A stretch of DNA of 64,000 bases, taken from positions 17,288,501 to 17,352,500 of the forward strand of contig JAULJL010000011.1 in assembly GCA_030761205.1 (NCBI GenBank), written 5' to 3'. The notes under the pieces are model-generated. The model was not told the origin of the DNA. It ran no database searches and was given only the letters and a program-made list of their open reading frames with translations. Shown here piece by piece: positions 48,095 through 59,800 of this stretch (positions are counted from its first letter, which is position 1; the number at the start of each line of letters is the position of its first letter). Both the position numbers and the translations under genes were made by a program. Source of the DNA: Fremontodendron californicum. Taxonomy: Eukaryota; Streptophyta; Magnoliopsida; Malvales; Malvaceae.

Positions 48095-48371
48095 GATTAC
48101 ATGCAAGCTTTTAAAGACTATGTATGTAATCACCTAGGAATTTGACCAACTAATTTTCTTTGATGGCTCAAGGAAATTAGATTAGAAAAGTCCATAATCA
48201 TCCAAGTAGAAAGCATGTTATAGATTTATTTTATGCGATATTGTAAATGCTATGAATGCTTGATATGATGAGACTTATATTTAAAGAACGAAGAAAGCCC
48301 TTATTAGAATATTGGGTCACATGTTTCGCATGATAAAGTTGCCTTCCATCATTATAACAAGATAACAAGAG
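48095..48371. mobile_element. Fragment of copia internal leader sequence
   Basis: It matches 51015-51291 almost base for base over 277 bp (GATTACA..GCAAGCTTT to CATAACAAGATAAC.AGAG). That second copy lies in the leader of the copia element at 48372. The fragment is therefore part of an older copy of the same family, into which the two LTRs on either side inserted. AAGAG at 48367-48371 is a candidate TSD for the right-hand element. Confidence 0.8.
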
Positions 48372-49888
48372 TGTTGGTGTATGCCCTGCAAGCCAATCTA
48401 GTTGGGCTTGTAAGACACTATTTATATATTCATGTATTGCATATTATAGTTTATTAATTATAATTGAGGTGTTTCTTTATCCATAAGTATTGTTATAATT
48501 GTTATAAACGACTTGTGAAGATAAAGCCCATGAAACACAAAAGCATTGCAAAGGAATTGTAAGGAGTTACAATTATGAGGATCCTTATGCATCAATGCCG
48601 TGTTTCTAAAATTGTTCCTGGTCATTAAATTGTCAAGACAGGGCATTGACAATGCTCAAAGACTGGCATATGTTAAGCCTTCATGCAATTGATGCATGCA
48701 ACCGGTTTCATAGGTTGAAAGTATAGAGATACTTGGGGATAACATATGAGTGCTTGTTAGTTGAACAAGTTCACTGAACCCGCTATGAGAGTTCCATTTG
48801 GTATTTCACTCAAGTTTCTATGGAAAATACTCTCATGTGTCAATAGTGTAAGTAATCTTTTAACTTGTGACACCAGGTCATCTTGTATGCGAATTGTCAT
48901 ACTTAGATTTCATCACGAATGGGTCCTCCTTGGCCAATGCAATACTTAAAGGAGTTAATATTAAAGCTGAATATCTAATATGGAATGGGATTAAGAGTAG
49001 ACACTGAACCATGCTCTTTCCTATCTCGGAATATTTGATGAAGGGATCGAATTACACAGACATATTGTACACGAAAAGCTTGTTGAAGCTTGATGACTCT
49101 CTTGGCATTTGGGTGGTCATGATGCATTGCTAGATGACGCTCATGATCTATAAATATAAATAGGAAATTCTTAATTGAATTAATTATACTTATTGCCGAC
49201 ATGATAAGGGCCTAATAGGTCACACCACAAAAGGTGATTAGTGAAATTAAAATGAGATTGGGTCATTAAGTGTTGTGGGCTTAGTATGAATATTTAATAA
49301 TATGTATAAGGGCTTTAGTATAGTTAGTCCAATAGTTGGCATACACTAAACCTAGTAATATATATATGCCTCTTATGTTGTTGCCGCCCGCTAAGCAAGC
49401 TATCCCTGGAATCGGTGCCTCTCACTCTCCCAAGTGAGTTTCGGCCGAATAGCAAAAGCAAGAGAGGAATTTGATTCTTCTTTTTGCTTTTGGCTATCCA
49501 AGGTAGAGGAGGAAGGTTTCTCACAACCTAGACTACTAGCATCGTCTTGACAAAACATAATCTCAACCTTGTGAAGGTTTTCGAATCACCTGTGTGGATT
49601 ACTGTTAGAGGTCGGACAATTGGACGGCTTTGGTTTGCAACAAGCGAGCTTTGTGTATAAGAACAAGAACATCAAGAATCTGTCTTCAGGTTTTAGCAAT
49701 CTCCAATATAGAGGTATGAGATTTTGATTGTTATCTGTTCTTGATAGGATGGTCGTTTTGAATTCATAGGCAGATCCTTAGAGGGATTTGGTTTTCTCTA
49801 TGTTTTATTTTATTCCGCTGTGTTGTATGTTTAACTTGTTGATTAAATTATACATTATCTTTGTTTGAGCATGAGCCGAATCCGAACA
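48372..49888 (+). repeat. 5' LTR of the copia element (1517 bp)
   Basis: It starts TGTTGGTGTATGCCCTGC, ends AATCCGAACA, and the PBS follows. The minus-strand LTR at 47011-48094 confirms the family and the start. Confidence 0.88.
49356..49370 (+). promoter_or_regulatory. Candidate TATA box of the copia LTR promoter
   Basis: TAATATATATATGCC lies in the 3' half of the LTR, about 520 bp before its end, followed by GC-richer sequence. Copia LTR promoters sit in this kind of position. It is the best TATA-like match in this LTR; no transcript evidence is available. Confidence 0.45.
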
Positions 49889-49889
49889 G

Positions 49890-49903
49890 TGTTATCAGAG
49901 CCA
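49890..49903 (+). other. Primer binding site, tRNA-iMet type
   Basis: TGTTATCAGAGCCA matches the common plant copia PBS TGGTATCAGAGCC with one change in the third base. Confidence 0.85.
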
Positions 49904-51465
49904 GGTTTATGTTATTCTGATACGATCTATGCTTTGATTGTTACCTTTAACAAAAAAAATTTGTTCTTTAAGTTATTTTGATCCGATTGTCACTAACCGA
50001 AATTGTGAGAATTTGCACTTGTAGTTGTTCGGTGAAGGCAGCAGTTAATCATGGTGAATTCTTGTTGATTAATTGGTTTAAAATTGTTTTAAACTGATTA
50101 ATGCAATTGGCAAAAGTTTAGCAGCAATTGAGAACTGTTTTGCCTGCATTGCGCAAATTTGGTGATTTTAGTGAGAAAAACTTGTAGATTTTTCTTAACT
50201 GATTTTTAATGCATGGTTTAATGATTTTTAGTATTTAAAATTACTTAGAATTGTTCTTGGCAAGCCTGAAAAATCATAAAACTGATTTGGCATTGAAAAG
50301 TTGAAAGCTATGAAAAGCGGATAGACAACATGTAGGGAGAGAGGGAGGTGGCGGCTACATTTGATAGCCACAGCCTGCACCTTCCCTTGCTAGGGTTTTC
50401 GCTTCTATCAGATTCTCACAGCTTATGGATTTTAGTAATATTGAGTTACTAATGTTGTAGTGTCCTAGTTCAACTACAACACTAAAAATTAGGAACCATG
50501 GTAATATTGTTAAATTAATTAAATCACCAAAATAAGAATTTACATAAATATTCAATTAAATTGTTTAATTGGATGATAATTTAATTAAAGGAAATAATCC
50601 TAATTGGATTAGGATTTATTCTAATGAGATTAGAATAAATGTTTATTATTTTCTTTGAATTAAATTATGGATCAATATAATCATTGAATGGTAACTAGAG
50701 ATTAAAACATGATTTATATGTTCATAAATTGTTTGTGAATGTATGGGATGATTATGGACTTAGACCCAATATGATTGTGAATGGTTGAATTTATTTTATG
50801 GTTTTTATTAAATTAAATAGGGACTGCGTGCCATGCCTTATCTCTCATTTTCTAGAGTTGTAAAAATTCTTTCCTCACCTAACTCCCCTCAAATGTAACT
50901 TGAGGTTTCTTTATAACAAATGTAATTAGTTACATCAAAGTGTAAAATTAGGATTAGCTAGGAATAATTTTTGTAACTTGAAGATGGAGATCAAAGGCAC
51001 CATGAAGATAACGAGATTACAAGCAAGCTTTAAAGACTATGTATGTAATCACCTAGGAATTTGACTAACTAATTTCCGTTGATGGCTCAAGGAAATAAGA
51101 TTAGAAAAGTCCATAACCATCCAAGTAGAAAGCATGCTATAGATTATTTTATGAGATATTATAAATGTTATGAATGTCTAATATGATGTGACTGATATTT
51201 GAAGAAAAAAGAAATCCCTCTTTACAATATTGAGTCACATGTTTCGCATGATAAAGTTTCCTTCCATCATCATAACAAGATAACTAGAGTTCTTCCAGTA
51301 GGAGGCTTATTGAGTCACTTAGAGTCAAACTACTGTACGAATATGTTTGAGTTATGAAGTTGGGTCTTACTCAAGGAATGGCATGTTGTTCGGATGCGCA
51401 AAACTTGATCGTATGGTGTTAGAGGCAAAGTTAGGCGAAGTACATATGATGCGCTTAGACAAAGA
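49904..51465 (+). other. Copia leader, no intact gag
   Basis: No open frame with gag signatures is seen. The region includes the 51015-51291 stretch duplicated at 48095-48371. The homologous copy shows that this is a normal part of the family, so the leader is long. gag is either deleted or decayed beyond recognition. Confidence 0.6.
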
Positions 51466-51470
51466 GTTGT

Positions 51471-52979
51471 TGATAACTCTAGGAAATATAGTTATTTTGC
51501 CAACTTTTATGCTTTTAAATCGGCTAAGTCTTTGAGGATTTTATTAGGATTTGTTTAGTTTTAGATATTTTTATATTTATTTTAATTATCCATTTTATGT
51601 TTAAAAATAGTTATTTAGTGGTTATTTATGTATTTTTATAGGTCCAAGGTGATCTGGAGCTTCGAGGTGCAAAACGACAAAAATCGATGCATTCCAATGA
51701 GCAGGCAGATTCGACCTCTAGAGATTGTTTCAAGAAAAACTCGATCTTAAACACATCAAATGAGAAATATCTCTTCTTGACTTTTGACGCTGACTTCCGT
51801 ACCTTTCCAACGGTATAAGGGATGTCAAAATCGGACAAGCTTTTCCTAGTCAAAACATATGACGAAGTTTGAGAAGCTGACAGGAACCAGTTCGGACAAA
51901 ATGAGGAGAAACACCAAGGAGGCAGTAGCAGTGGCGTTGCGGTGCCAGGGGCTCGTGAACTGTACCGCAAAAACAGAAAAAAATGCAAAACTTACCTGCT
52001 TTGCTTGGGAACGAAGTTTCGGACTCCAAGAGGCCTTGGACACTTTAAATAGGACTTTTTTAGGTCAGAATAAAGAGGATTAGACATCTAGAAACCTAAT
52101 TCTCTCTCAAGAAGATAGCCACCATCAAATTCTCTCTCAAGGAGATTGGAAACTTGAAGATTGAAGACTCAAGAACTGACAACTTTTAGTTTATTCTTTT
52201 CTCTTTTATCTTCTTTATCTTTCTTGTTTAGTTGATGATGGTGAAACTATTTGATTATTTGTTTTAATTAATTATCATGAACTAAATCTCTTTTACTAGG
52301 ATTTCAATGGAACTCAACACATAGTTTGAATTTACTTCCTCTCTCTAGTTTGATTTAATGGTTTGTTGAGTTGTTTGTTCAATCTTGTTCTTAATGCTTC
52401 CATTTGCTTAGCTACCAATTAGATTGATTTGTTAACCTAAATACAACTTGGAAAAGGGAGTTTAGTGTGAGACATGGATTGAATAACACATGTTTCATAT
52501 TCATTTATTAGGATGAATTGATCTGCAGGTAGTGTAGGAATACACTTACTTGTCATGTGTAACCATTGTTAGAGCCTAAGCTTAATGATTTCTTCTTTAA
52601 TTCAATTACCATAGGAATATAGTTAATTGGTTAAGAAGGATATTTTTATGAGACCATCGAAGATCCTTATAAATAAGATAGAACTCTAGGTTAACAACTC
52701 ATGATCATTAATCTCATTAAAAAGTGATGAATTCAATTAATTATGAAAAGCCTAGGATTACAACTTCTCTCAACACTTCGCTTACTTGTTTTAATTTTTA
52801 GTTTCTTTTAATTTTAGTTGTTAATTACTATCTTTAATTATTTGTTTAGATAAGATTAGGTGGTTTTAATTTTAGTACTTAGCAAATTTAATAGAAATTC
52901 CTTGTAGGTTCGTCACTCTACTTTTCATTATATTACTTGTCAACGATACGTGCACTTGCGTGGTGTAAATCCGATAACA
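51471..52979 (+). repeat. 5' LTR of the Athila-like element (1509 bp)
   Basis: It is collinear with 55604-56862 plus 62119-62412. The 3' LTR holds a ~40-bp extra GC-rich segment near 56070-56110 and other small differences, so the pair has diverged since insertion. Confidence 0.9.
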
Positions 52980-52985
52980 AGTTTT

Positions 52986-53003
52986 TGGCGCCGTTGCCAC
53001 GGA
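52986..53003 (+). other. Primer binding site, tRNA-Asp type
   Basis: TGGCGCCGTTGCCACGGA differs by one base from the complement of the plant tRNA-Asp 3' end. It lies six bases after the LTR. This PBS is usual for Athila and related plant gypsy lineages. Confidence 0.88.
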
Positions 53004-53101
53004 ATTGTTTATTATTTTTGTTAATATTATTACCAAGCAACCTTAACTTAATTTAAACTTTATTTTTCTTTATTTTCAGGTTTTGTTGATTTGGATGCGC
53101 T

Positions 53102-53818
53102 ATGTGGGATTATAAACGGGATGCAATCAATGCCTTATCTGCACAAATGGCTGCACTTAACAAGAAGTTTGACACTTTGTGTGTACCTTCTATCCAAGGC
53201 CTATTTATGATTTGTGACCTCTGTGGGGGTGGACATCATAGTGATTGGTGCCCAACCTATGCTAAATCAACACAGTATGTTGGAAACTACAATATGTAGC
53301 AAAATAATATTTATTCCAACGAATACAATCCAGGTTGGGGAGATCACCGAAATTCTTCTTGGAAGAACAATCAATGGTCCTCATATTCAGACCATCAAGC
53401 ATATCCTTTTGAGTTCTCATCACAAGCTTAAGCACTGATTCCAGAAAAGAATCCTTCATTGGAAGAGATGTTTATGCACTACATGGCGGAACAAGAAGCT
53501 ATCAATCAGAGTCAAGCAGCGACACTCAGGAATCTTGAGACACAAATAAGCCAGCTTGCTCATGCCATTGACAACCAACTTCAAGAAACTCTTCCAAGTG
53601 ATACTGAACTTAATCCTATGAGCGAAGAACAAGAGCATTGCAATGCCAATACACTTGGGATTGAACAAGAGATAGATGAGGATAGCAAGAACCCAGAATT
53701 GTCAACTGAGCTTATTGAAGAAGAATTTGTGAAAGCTCAAGAAGTCGGGATTCAGTGCCACCCACCACCACCAACCAAATTTCTTGAAGAAGAAATTGTG
53801 GATGCAAAAAGAAGGTGA
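53102..53818 (+). pseudogene. Athila-like gag C-terminal remnant
   Basis: One frame runs from 53102 to 53818, broken by TAG at 53297-53299 and TAA at 53429-53431. It has a short N-terminal part (INALSAQMAALNKKFDTL), then the zinc knuckle CDLCGGGHHSDWC, then YSNEYNPGWGDHRNSSW and a Gln-rich coiled segment (NLETQISQLAHAIDNQLQE). These are the usual order and motifs of the C-terminal half of Athila gag (nucleocapsid and linker). The capsid half is absent, and the ATG used here is simply the first in frame. With two stops it cannot give a full product. Confidence 0.82.
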
Positions 53819-54086
53819 AAACGTTTACATAGAGGAGACCCAGTGTGACCCACCACAGCCTGTTCCCCAATGCATTCAACAGCCAAAGCTAATCGATGGG
53901 ATAGATAGATCTAACAACGAGGAATTCATAGAGTTTTATCCCATTGATCCACTTAAAGCATTCTTGAATTCTACCACGGAAAAGGTTGAATTTCGCTTTG
54001 AAGCCTGCAATACTGCTAAACTGTTCAAAGAAAGAATAGCCAAATGGCATGAATCAAAAATCATCAAGTGGTTGGATACTGGATGA
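53819..54086 (+). pseudogene. Remnant resembling the end of an Athila-type pol
   Basis: After a frame change near 53800 the last 30 codons read NTAKLFKERIAKWHESKIIK before a stop at 54084-54086. KERIAKWHD-type sequence is common just before the C-terminal integrase region of plant gypsy pol. It appears joined directly to gag sequence, as if almost all of pol was deleted. The match is short, so the call is tentative. Confidence 0.45.
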
Positions 54087-55590
54087 TAAACATGAGATAG
54101 TCAAACCGATGACTATAAATCAAGCGCTTCTTGGGAGGCAACCCAAGTTCTAAACTTTTCATTTTTCTTTTTCTTTTAACTTTTAGAGTATTTCTATTAT
54201 TATTAATTTCTTTTTACTTTTTTTTTTCTTTTACAGTGACTACTCACCCAATTTGGACAAGCATGATAAAGTCTAAGAGGTAAACTAAAGCTTCTCCTGC
54301 TTTGCTTGCATCGATAGGGGAGTTTTCTTGTTCTTACTCTTTTTATTTCCAAACATTGAGGACAATGTTTGTTTTAAGTTTTGGGGGTGTGTCTATAGAA
54401 TTATTTTAGTTTGTGTGATTGTCTAATTTTATTAGGAGTCTAATTTATTTTCTTGGCTTGAGATATGATGCACTTAGAATGCTGAAATCCTTATCCAATG
54501 ATGAGAATTAGTTATTGATTTATATTGATTTTTTGGGAAAACATAAGCATGAGAAGAATTTGTGTTAAATTCTTTTGTTAGTTTCATGTTAGGATGTGAT
54601 TTTCAAAAAAATTGAGCACTTAATCTCTTGTTTAGATTTGCATTGCTTATTTAAAGACTGCTTATGTTGATGTGAATTGCAATTATGTCAAGAACCTAGA
54701 ATTTGTTTGATTCTCTCTCAAGGTGAAATCCTAGACAACACTAAGTTGAGGAAGTGATTTAGGCCATCTTTCGATCGTTTGAGCCTTTCAAGCTTACCTT
54801 TATACATTAATATCCTTAGTCTACCTCTTTGAGCTTAATTGATATATCTATTTTCTTTGATTGCCACATCTTTTAGCCTAGGCAACTAAGAAAAACCATG
54901 ATTAACCTTCACTACATAGGAACGTGATGATATTACAGGAAACAATTATGAGCCATGTCAAATTTGGGTGAAATAGTGGTGATATATATTAAAAAAAAAA
55001 GTTTATAGTTCTTTCGAAAATGAATAACAGAAAAGAAAAAAAAAAGATGAATAAATTGGTGAAGCAAAAATGAAGTGTATTCAAAGAATGAAGAATGTAA
55101 TTTGAGGAAAAGACTATGGCTTTCAAAATCCTGATAAAAATATAAAGTGTCTATGGGTGAACTTAAATCGAAATATATCTTTATCATTCCTTGACCCTAG
55201 CCTTACATTACAAGCTTAATAAAGACCTACTTGATCCTTGATGAAGTGTTAGTCTACATTAGTGGAGAGAGAGATGAAAAGCAAACATATGAGAGTCTAG
55301 TACTAATTCGTATTTTTCATTGATATAAACTTATTTGGATTGCATGCATTGATTAGATAAGAGATTATACACACACACACTGAAAATGCATTCAAGCATG
55401 AAGTTTACGATTGAATTGAATCATAAATTTGGATTATGTTTATGTTCTAACTTGAATCATGATTTGAGATAACTTTTGAGGAAAATAAAGAAATCATTGT
55501 TTGAGTGCATTTATCTTGAGTGATTTTTTGTGTCAGTTTATTTAGTTAGTTTGCTTAGTTTTTTTTTTGCTCGAGGACTAACAAAATATT
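54087..55590 (+). other. Post-pol untranslated region of the Athila-like element
   Basis: No gene is seen. AGCGCTTCTTGGGAGGCAAC at 54123-54142 is a motif I recognise from the region after gag-pol in plant Athila elements. GAGGACAATGTTTG followed by AAGTTTTGGGGGTGTG (54358-54394) resembles the PPT region but is 1.2 kb upstream of the actual LTR. An A-rich stretch (54985-55060) and a CACACACACAC run (about 55370) follow. Confidence 0.65.
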
Positions 55591-55603
55591 AAGTTTGGGG
55601 GTG
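55591..55603 (+). other. Polypurine tract of the Athila-like element
   Basis: AAGTTTGGGGGTG immediately precedes the TGATAACTC LTR start. Confidence 0.82.
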
Positions 55604-56862
55604 TGATAACTCTAGGAAATATAGTTATTTTGCCATCTTTAATGCTTTTAAATCGGCTAAGTCTTTGAGGATTTTATTAGGATTTTATTAGTTTTAGATA
55701 TTTTTATATTTATTTTAATTATCCATTTTATGTTCAAAAATAGTTATTTAGTTGTTATTTATGTTTTTTTATAGGTCCAAAGTGATCTGGAGCTTCGAGG
55801 TGCAAAACGACAAAAATTGGTGCATTCCAATGATCTGGCAGATTCGATCTCCGGAGATTATTTCAAGCAAAACTCTATCTTAAATACTTCAAATGAGAAA
55901 ACTCTCTTCTTGACTTTTGAATATGACTTCTATACCTTTCCAACGGTATAAGGTGCATCAATATCAGAGACGATTTGCATAGTCAAAACAGATGACAAAT
56001 TTCGAGAAGCCGATAGGAACTAGTTCGGACAAAATGAGGAGAAATGCCAAGGAGGCAGTAGCAGTGGCACCACGATGCCACAAGCTGGTGCCGCGGCACT
56101 GGGGGCTCATGAACAGTACCACAAAAGTGTAAAAAAATGCAAAACTTACCTATTTTTCTTGGGAATAAAGTTTCGGACTCTAGGAGGCCTTGGACACTTT
56201 AAATAAGACTCTTGTAAGTCAGAATAAAGAGGATTAGACATCTAGAAACCTAATTCTCTCTCAAGAAGATAACCACCATCAAATTCTCTCTCAAGAAGAT
56301 TGGAAACTTAAAGATTGAAGACTCAAGAACTGACAACTCTTAGTTTCTTCTTTTCTCTTTTATCTTCTTTATCTTTCTTGTTTAGTTGATGGTGGTGAAA
56401 TATTTGATTATTTGTTTTCATTAATTATCATGAACTAGATCTCTTTTACTAGGATTTCAATGGAACTCAACACATAGTTTGAATTTACTTTCTCTCTCTA
56501 GTTTGATTTAATGGTTTATTGAGTTGTTTGTTCAATCTTGTTTTTAATGCTTCTAATTGCTTAGCAACCAATTAGATTAATTTGTTAACCTAAATACCAC
56601 TTGGAAAAGGGAGTTTAGTGTTAGACATGAATTGAATGACATATGTTTCATATTCATTTATTAGGATGAATTGATCTGCAGGTAGGGTAGGAATACACTT
56701 ACTTGTCATGTGTAACCATTGTTAGAGCCTAAGCTTAATGATTTCTTCTTTAATTCAATTACCATAGGAATATAGTTAATTGGTTAAGAAGGATATTTTT
56801 ATGAAACCATAAGAAGATCTTTATAAATAAGATAGATCTCTAAGTTAACAACTCATGATCAT

Positions 56863-59800
56863 TGTCGCAACCTAAAAAAAATAACAAGTCTCATCGCAAG
56901 ACTTTATTATTCGTTAAGCGTGACATTAAAAAAACCGAGGAAAAGTCGACTTAATTCCTCTAGAAAAATGAAGGTTTTGAAAATGACCTTGAAAAATACA
57001 TGGAGTCGCCACCAATCTTTTTTAGCTAGGTGAGATCGGCCACCTATTAAAACCGGTTTTATAAAATATTTTAAAAATTAATTAAAACATTTTTAAAACC
57101 AATTTCAAGTCTGCGTTTTATACCAGAGAAATCAAAGAAACGGGTTCGGGACTCGGTTACGTGCGTGGAAGGATTAGCACCCCCACAACGCCCGTATAAA
57201 ATGGTACCTTATTAATCGTGTGTTATTTCAAGTCTCGGTAAAAAGTCGGTTTTAAATTTAGTATTTCAAGTTAATTCCCAATTTAAAGAAAAATAATTCC
57301 ATTTTTTAATTGAAAATGATCCGGAATTTATAAATTCAAAATTTTCCTATATTCCCCAAAAAACGTGGCAAAATATAGAAATTTTTATTAGTTTTGGAAA
57401 ACTTACCGAATCTTTCTTTTTTTTTTTTTTTAAAGAAAGATATTCCTTTATTAATGATAATTGATGATATTCCCTCCAGCAAACCCGGTAGAGAACTCAT
57501 GAATTATTTTAACTCGGGAATATCTTTATTTTTTATTGAAAAATCATTATCCTTTTGAAAACATTTTAAAAGATATGAATATGTATATGCATGACATAAA
57601 TAAAATGACATAGCAAAATCTAAATAATATAATGCATCCTAAATGATATGATATGATATAATTTAAATGCCTTAGCATATTCTAAATGAAATGAAATGTC
57701 CTAAGTTATATGACATATTCTAAATGAAATGAAATGACCTAGGTAACATAATATATTCTATATGAAATGTAATATCCTAAATCATATGATATATTTTAAA
57801 TGAAATAAAATATCCTAAATGACATAATATATCCTAAATGAAATGAAATGACCTAGGTAACATAATGTATTCAACATGAAATGAAATGACCTAAGTAACA
57901 TAATATATTCTATATGAAATGAAATAATTTGAATGACATGGCAAATATGAATGATATGGCATATAATTCAAATGACATGGAATATAAATTAATTCTATCA
58001 TATAATATGATGGAAATAAAAATGAAAATAATAATGCATGAACATAGTATATGCTAAATAATATAACAAAAAATAATTAAATAAAAAACATCGAATATCA
58101 TGAAATATTCCAAATCATATAATAAACAATATAACATAACTCAAAATCATAACAATATCATAGAAATTATAATAGCAAAAATCACATATTATATAAAATG
58201 CATGAATATGGAGAATGCAATGCATGAAAATGTATTTTTTTCCTTTAATTAAGGAAATCCGTATACCTAAAAGGATATCCGGCTACCTTAGGAAAATATG
58301 TCGAATTAAATATTCTAAAACCAAAATACTTTGTGATTGTTTGAAAACAATTTGGAAAAGCTTAGATTTAAAAAAAAAAATGGACTAAACCATTTTTTAA
58401 ATGGTTCTAATTTCCTAAGTTTAAAATCCCAAACTTGACCACCCTTAACCCGAGACTTAAAAAATCATTTTTAGAGTTTAAAAAGGCTTAGAAACTACTC
58501 TAAGTCAGTAGCTAAACTTCCTAATCAGCCCCCTCTAGGTAACTTAACCAAAACAGAAAAATGATTTTCCTTCAAATTAAATTTTGACTCCACTGTCCAG
58601 TTTTAAACCATAATTTTTTATCCTATTTTTAAAAATTCAAAAAAATCTAAAAAAAAATACTGGAGACTCAGGACATGTAAAACTACATGGAAAAATCATC
58701 TTAATTTTATGATTAAAGATGAATGCCCAGAAAAATTGGGAAAGTACGAGTACTGGGTGAAAAAAACTGTTTTGCCAAAATACATTTTTGCCTTTGATAA
58801 AATCATTTAAAAATCAAAGTAAAAATATTTAGGACTCACAAAATGACTCAAAAACAGTAGCTAGGACTTTTAAAAAGTTAGAACAAAATTGGCTAAAAGT
58901 AAAAAAAATCACAAAGGTAGAATAATCAATTTGACAAACCTTAATTTTCTACAAGTGTGCTCAAGAGAGCATGACTTTGAACCATTAATTGGCCTAAGTC
59001 ATTAGTCAAGTGGCATGGACATGAAATGCATGAAAAAACTATAGCAAATTTGATGCATGAAATGCATGGTTTTAAACCTAAATGTCATGAAAAAATGCAT
59101 GGCATCAATATAGTGACCTAGACCTAAATGAACTTGCATGGCATTTAATGCAACCTAGGTCTAAAATGCATGGACATGCATGGCAAAATAAACCAAACCT
59201 AACAACTAAAATATGCATGGCAATAACACAAGCACAAGGCATGCTTAAAACAAAAACTCAACCAAATATCATGCAAATGCCAACCTATTAATTAACATAG
59301 CAAAAATGCAACACATAATGCAAAATAACATGGTAGCTGAATGGCCTAAGGTTCCAAACAAACATGGCATTTTCACAAACACTTGGTATACTTAAACTAA
59401 ATACTCAATCAAATGTCATGCAAATACAAACCTATCAACTAACATGGCAAAAATGCACACACAATACCAAATACATGAAGTGGCCGAAGGCCTAAGATTC
59501 CAAACAAGCATGGCATTTTCACAAACACTTGATATACTAACATGCAAAACTAAAATATAAGACTCAAATCATGCAAACACATAGTAGAAATATTAAAACT
59601 AACAAGCATTTTCACAAACACTTGATATACTAACATGCTAAACTAAAACATAACACTCAAATCATGCAAACACAAAGTAGAGATATTAAAACTAACAAGC
59701 ATTTTCACAAACACTTGATATACTAAATATAAAACATCAACAAATTTAAACATTATGAAAACAAAAAATAAAAAATGCAAGAACATGATATTTAACTCAT

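Noticed and set aside
51626..52083. Overlapping frames on both strands in the Athila-like 5' LTR
   Set aside because: They lie within an LTR; the corresponding region of the 3' LTR is disrupted by indels, so no coding constraint is visible.
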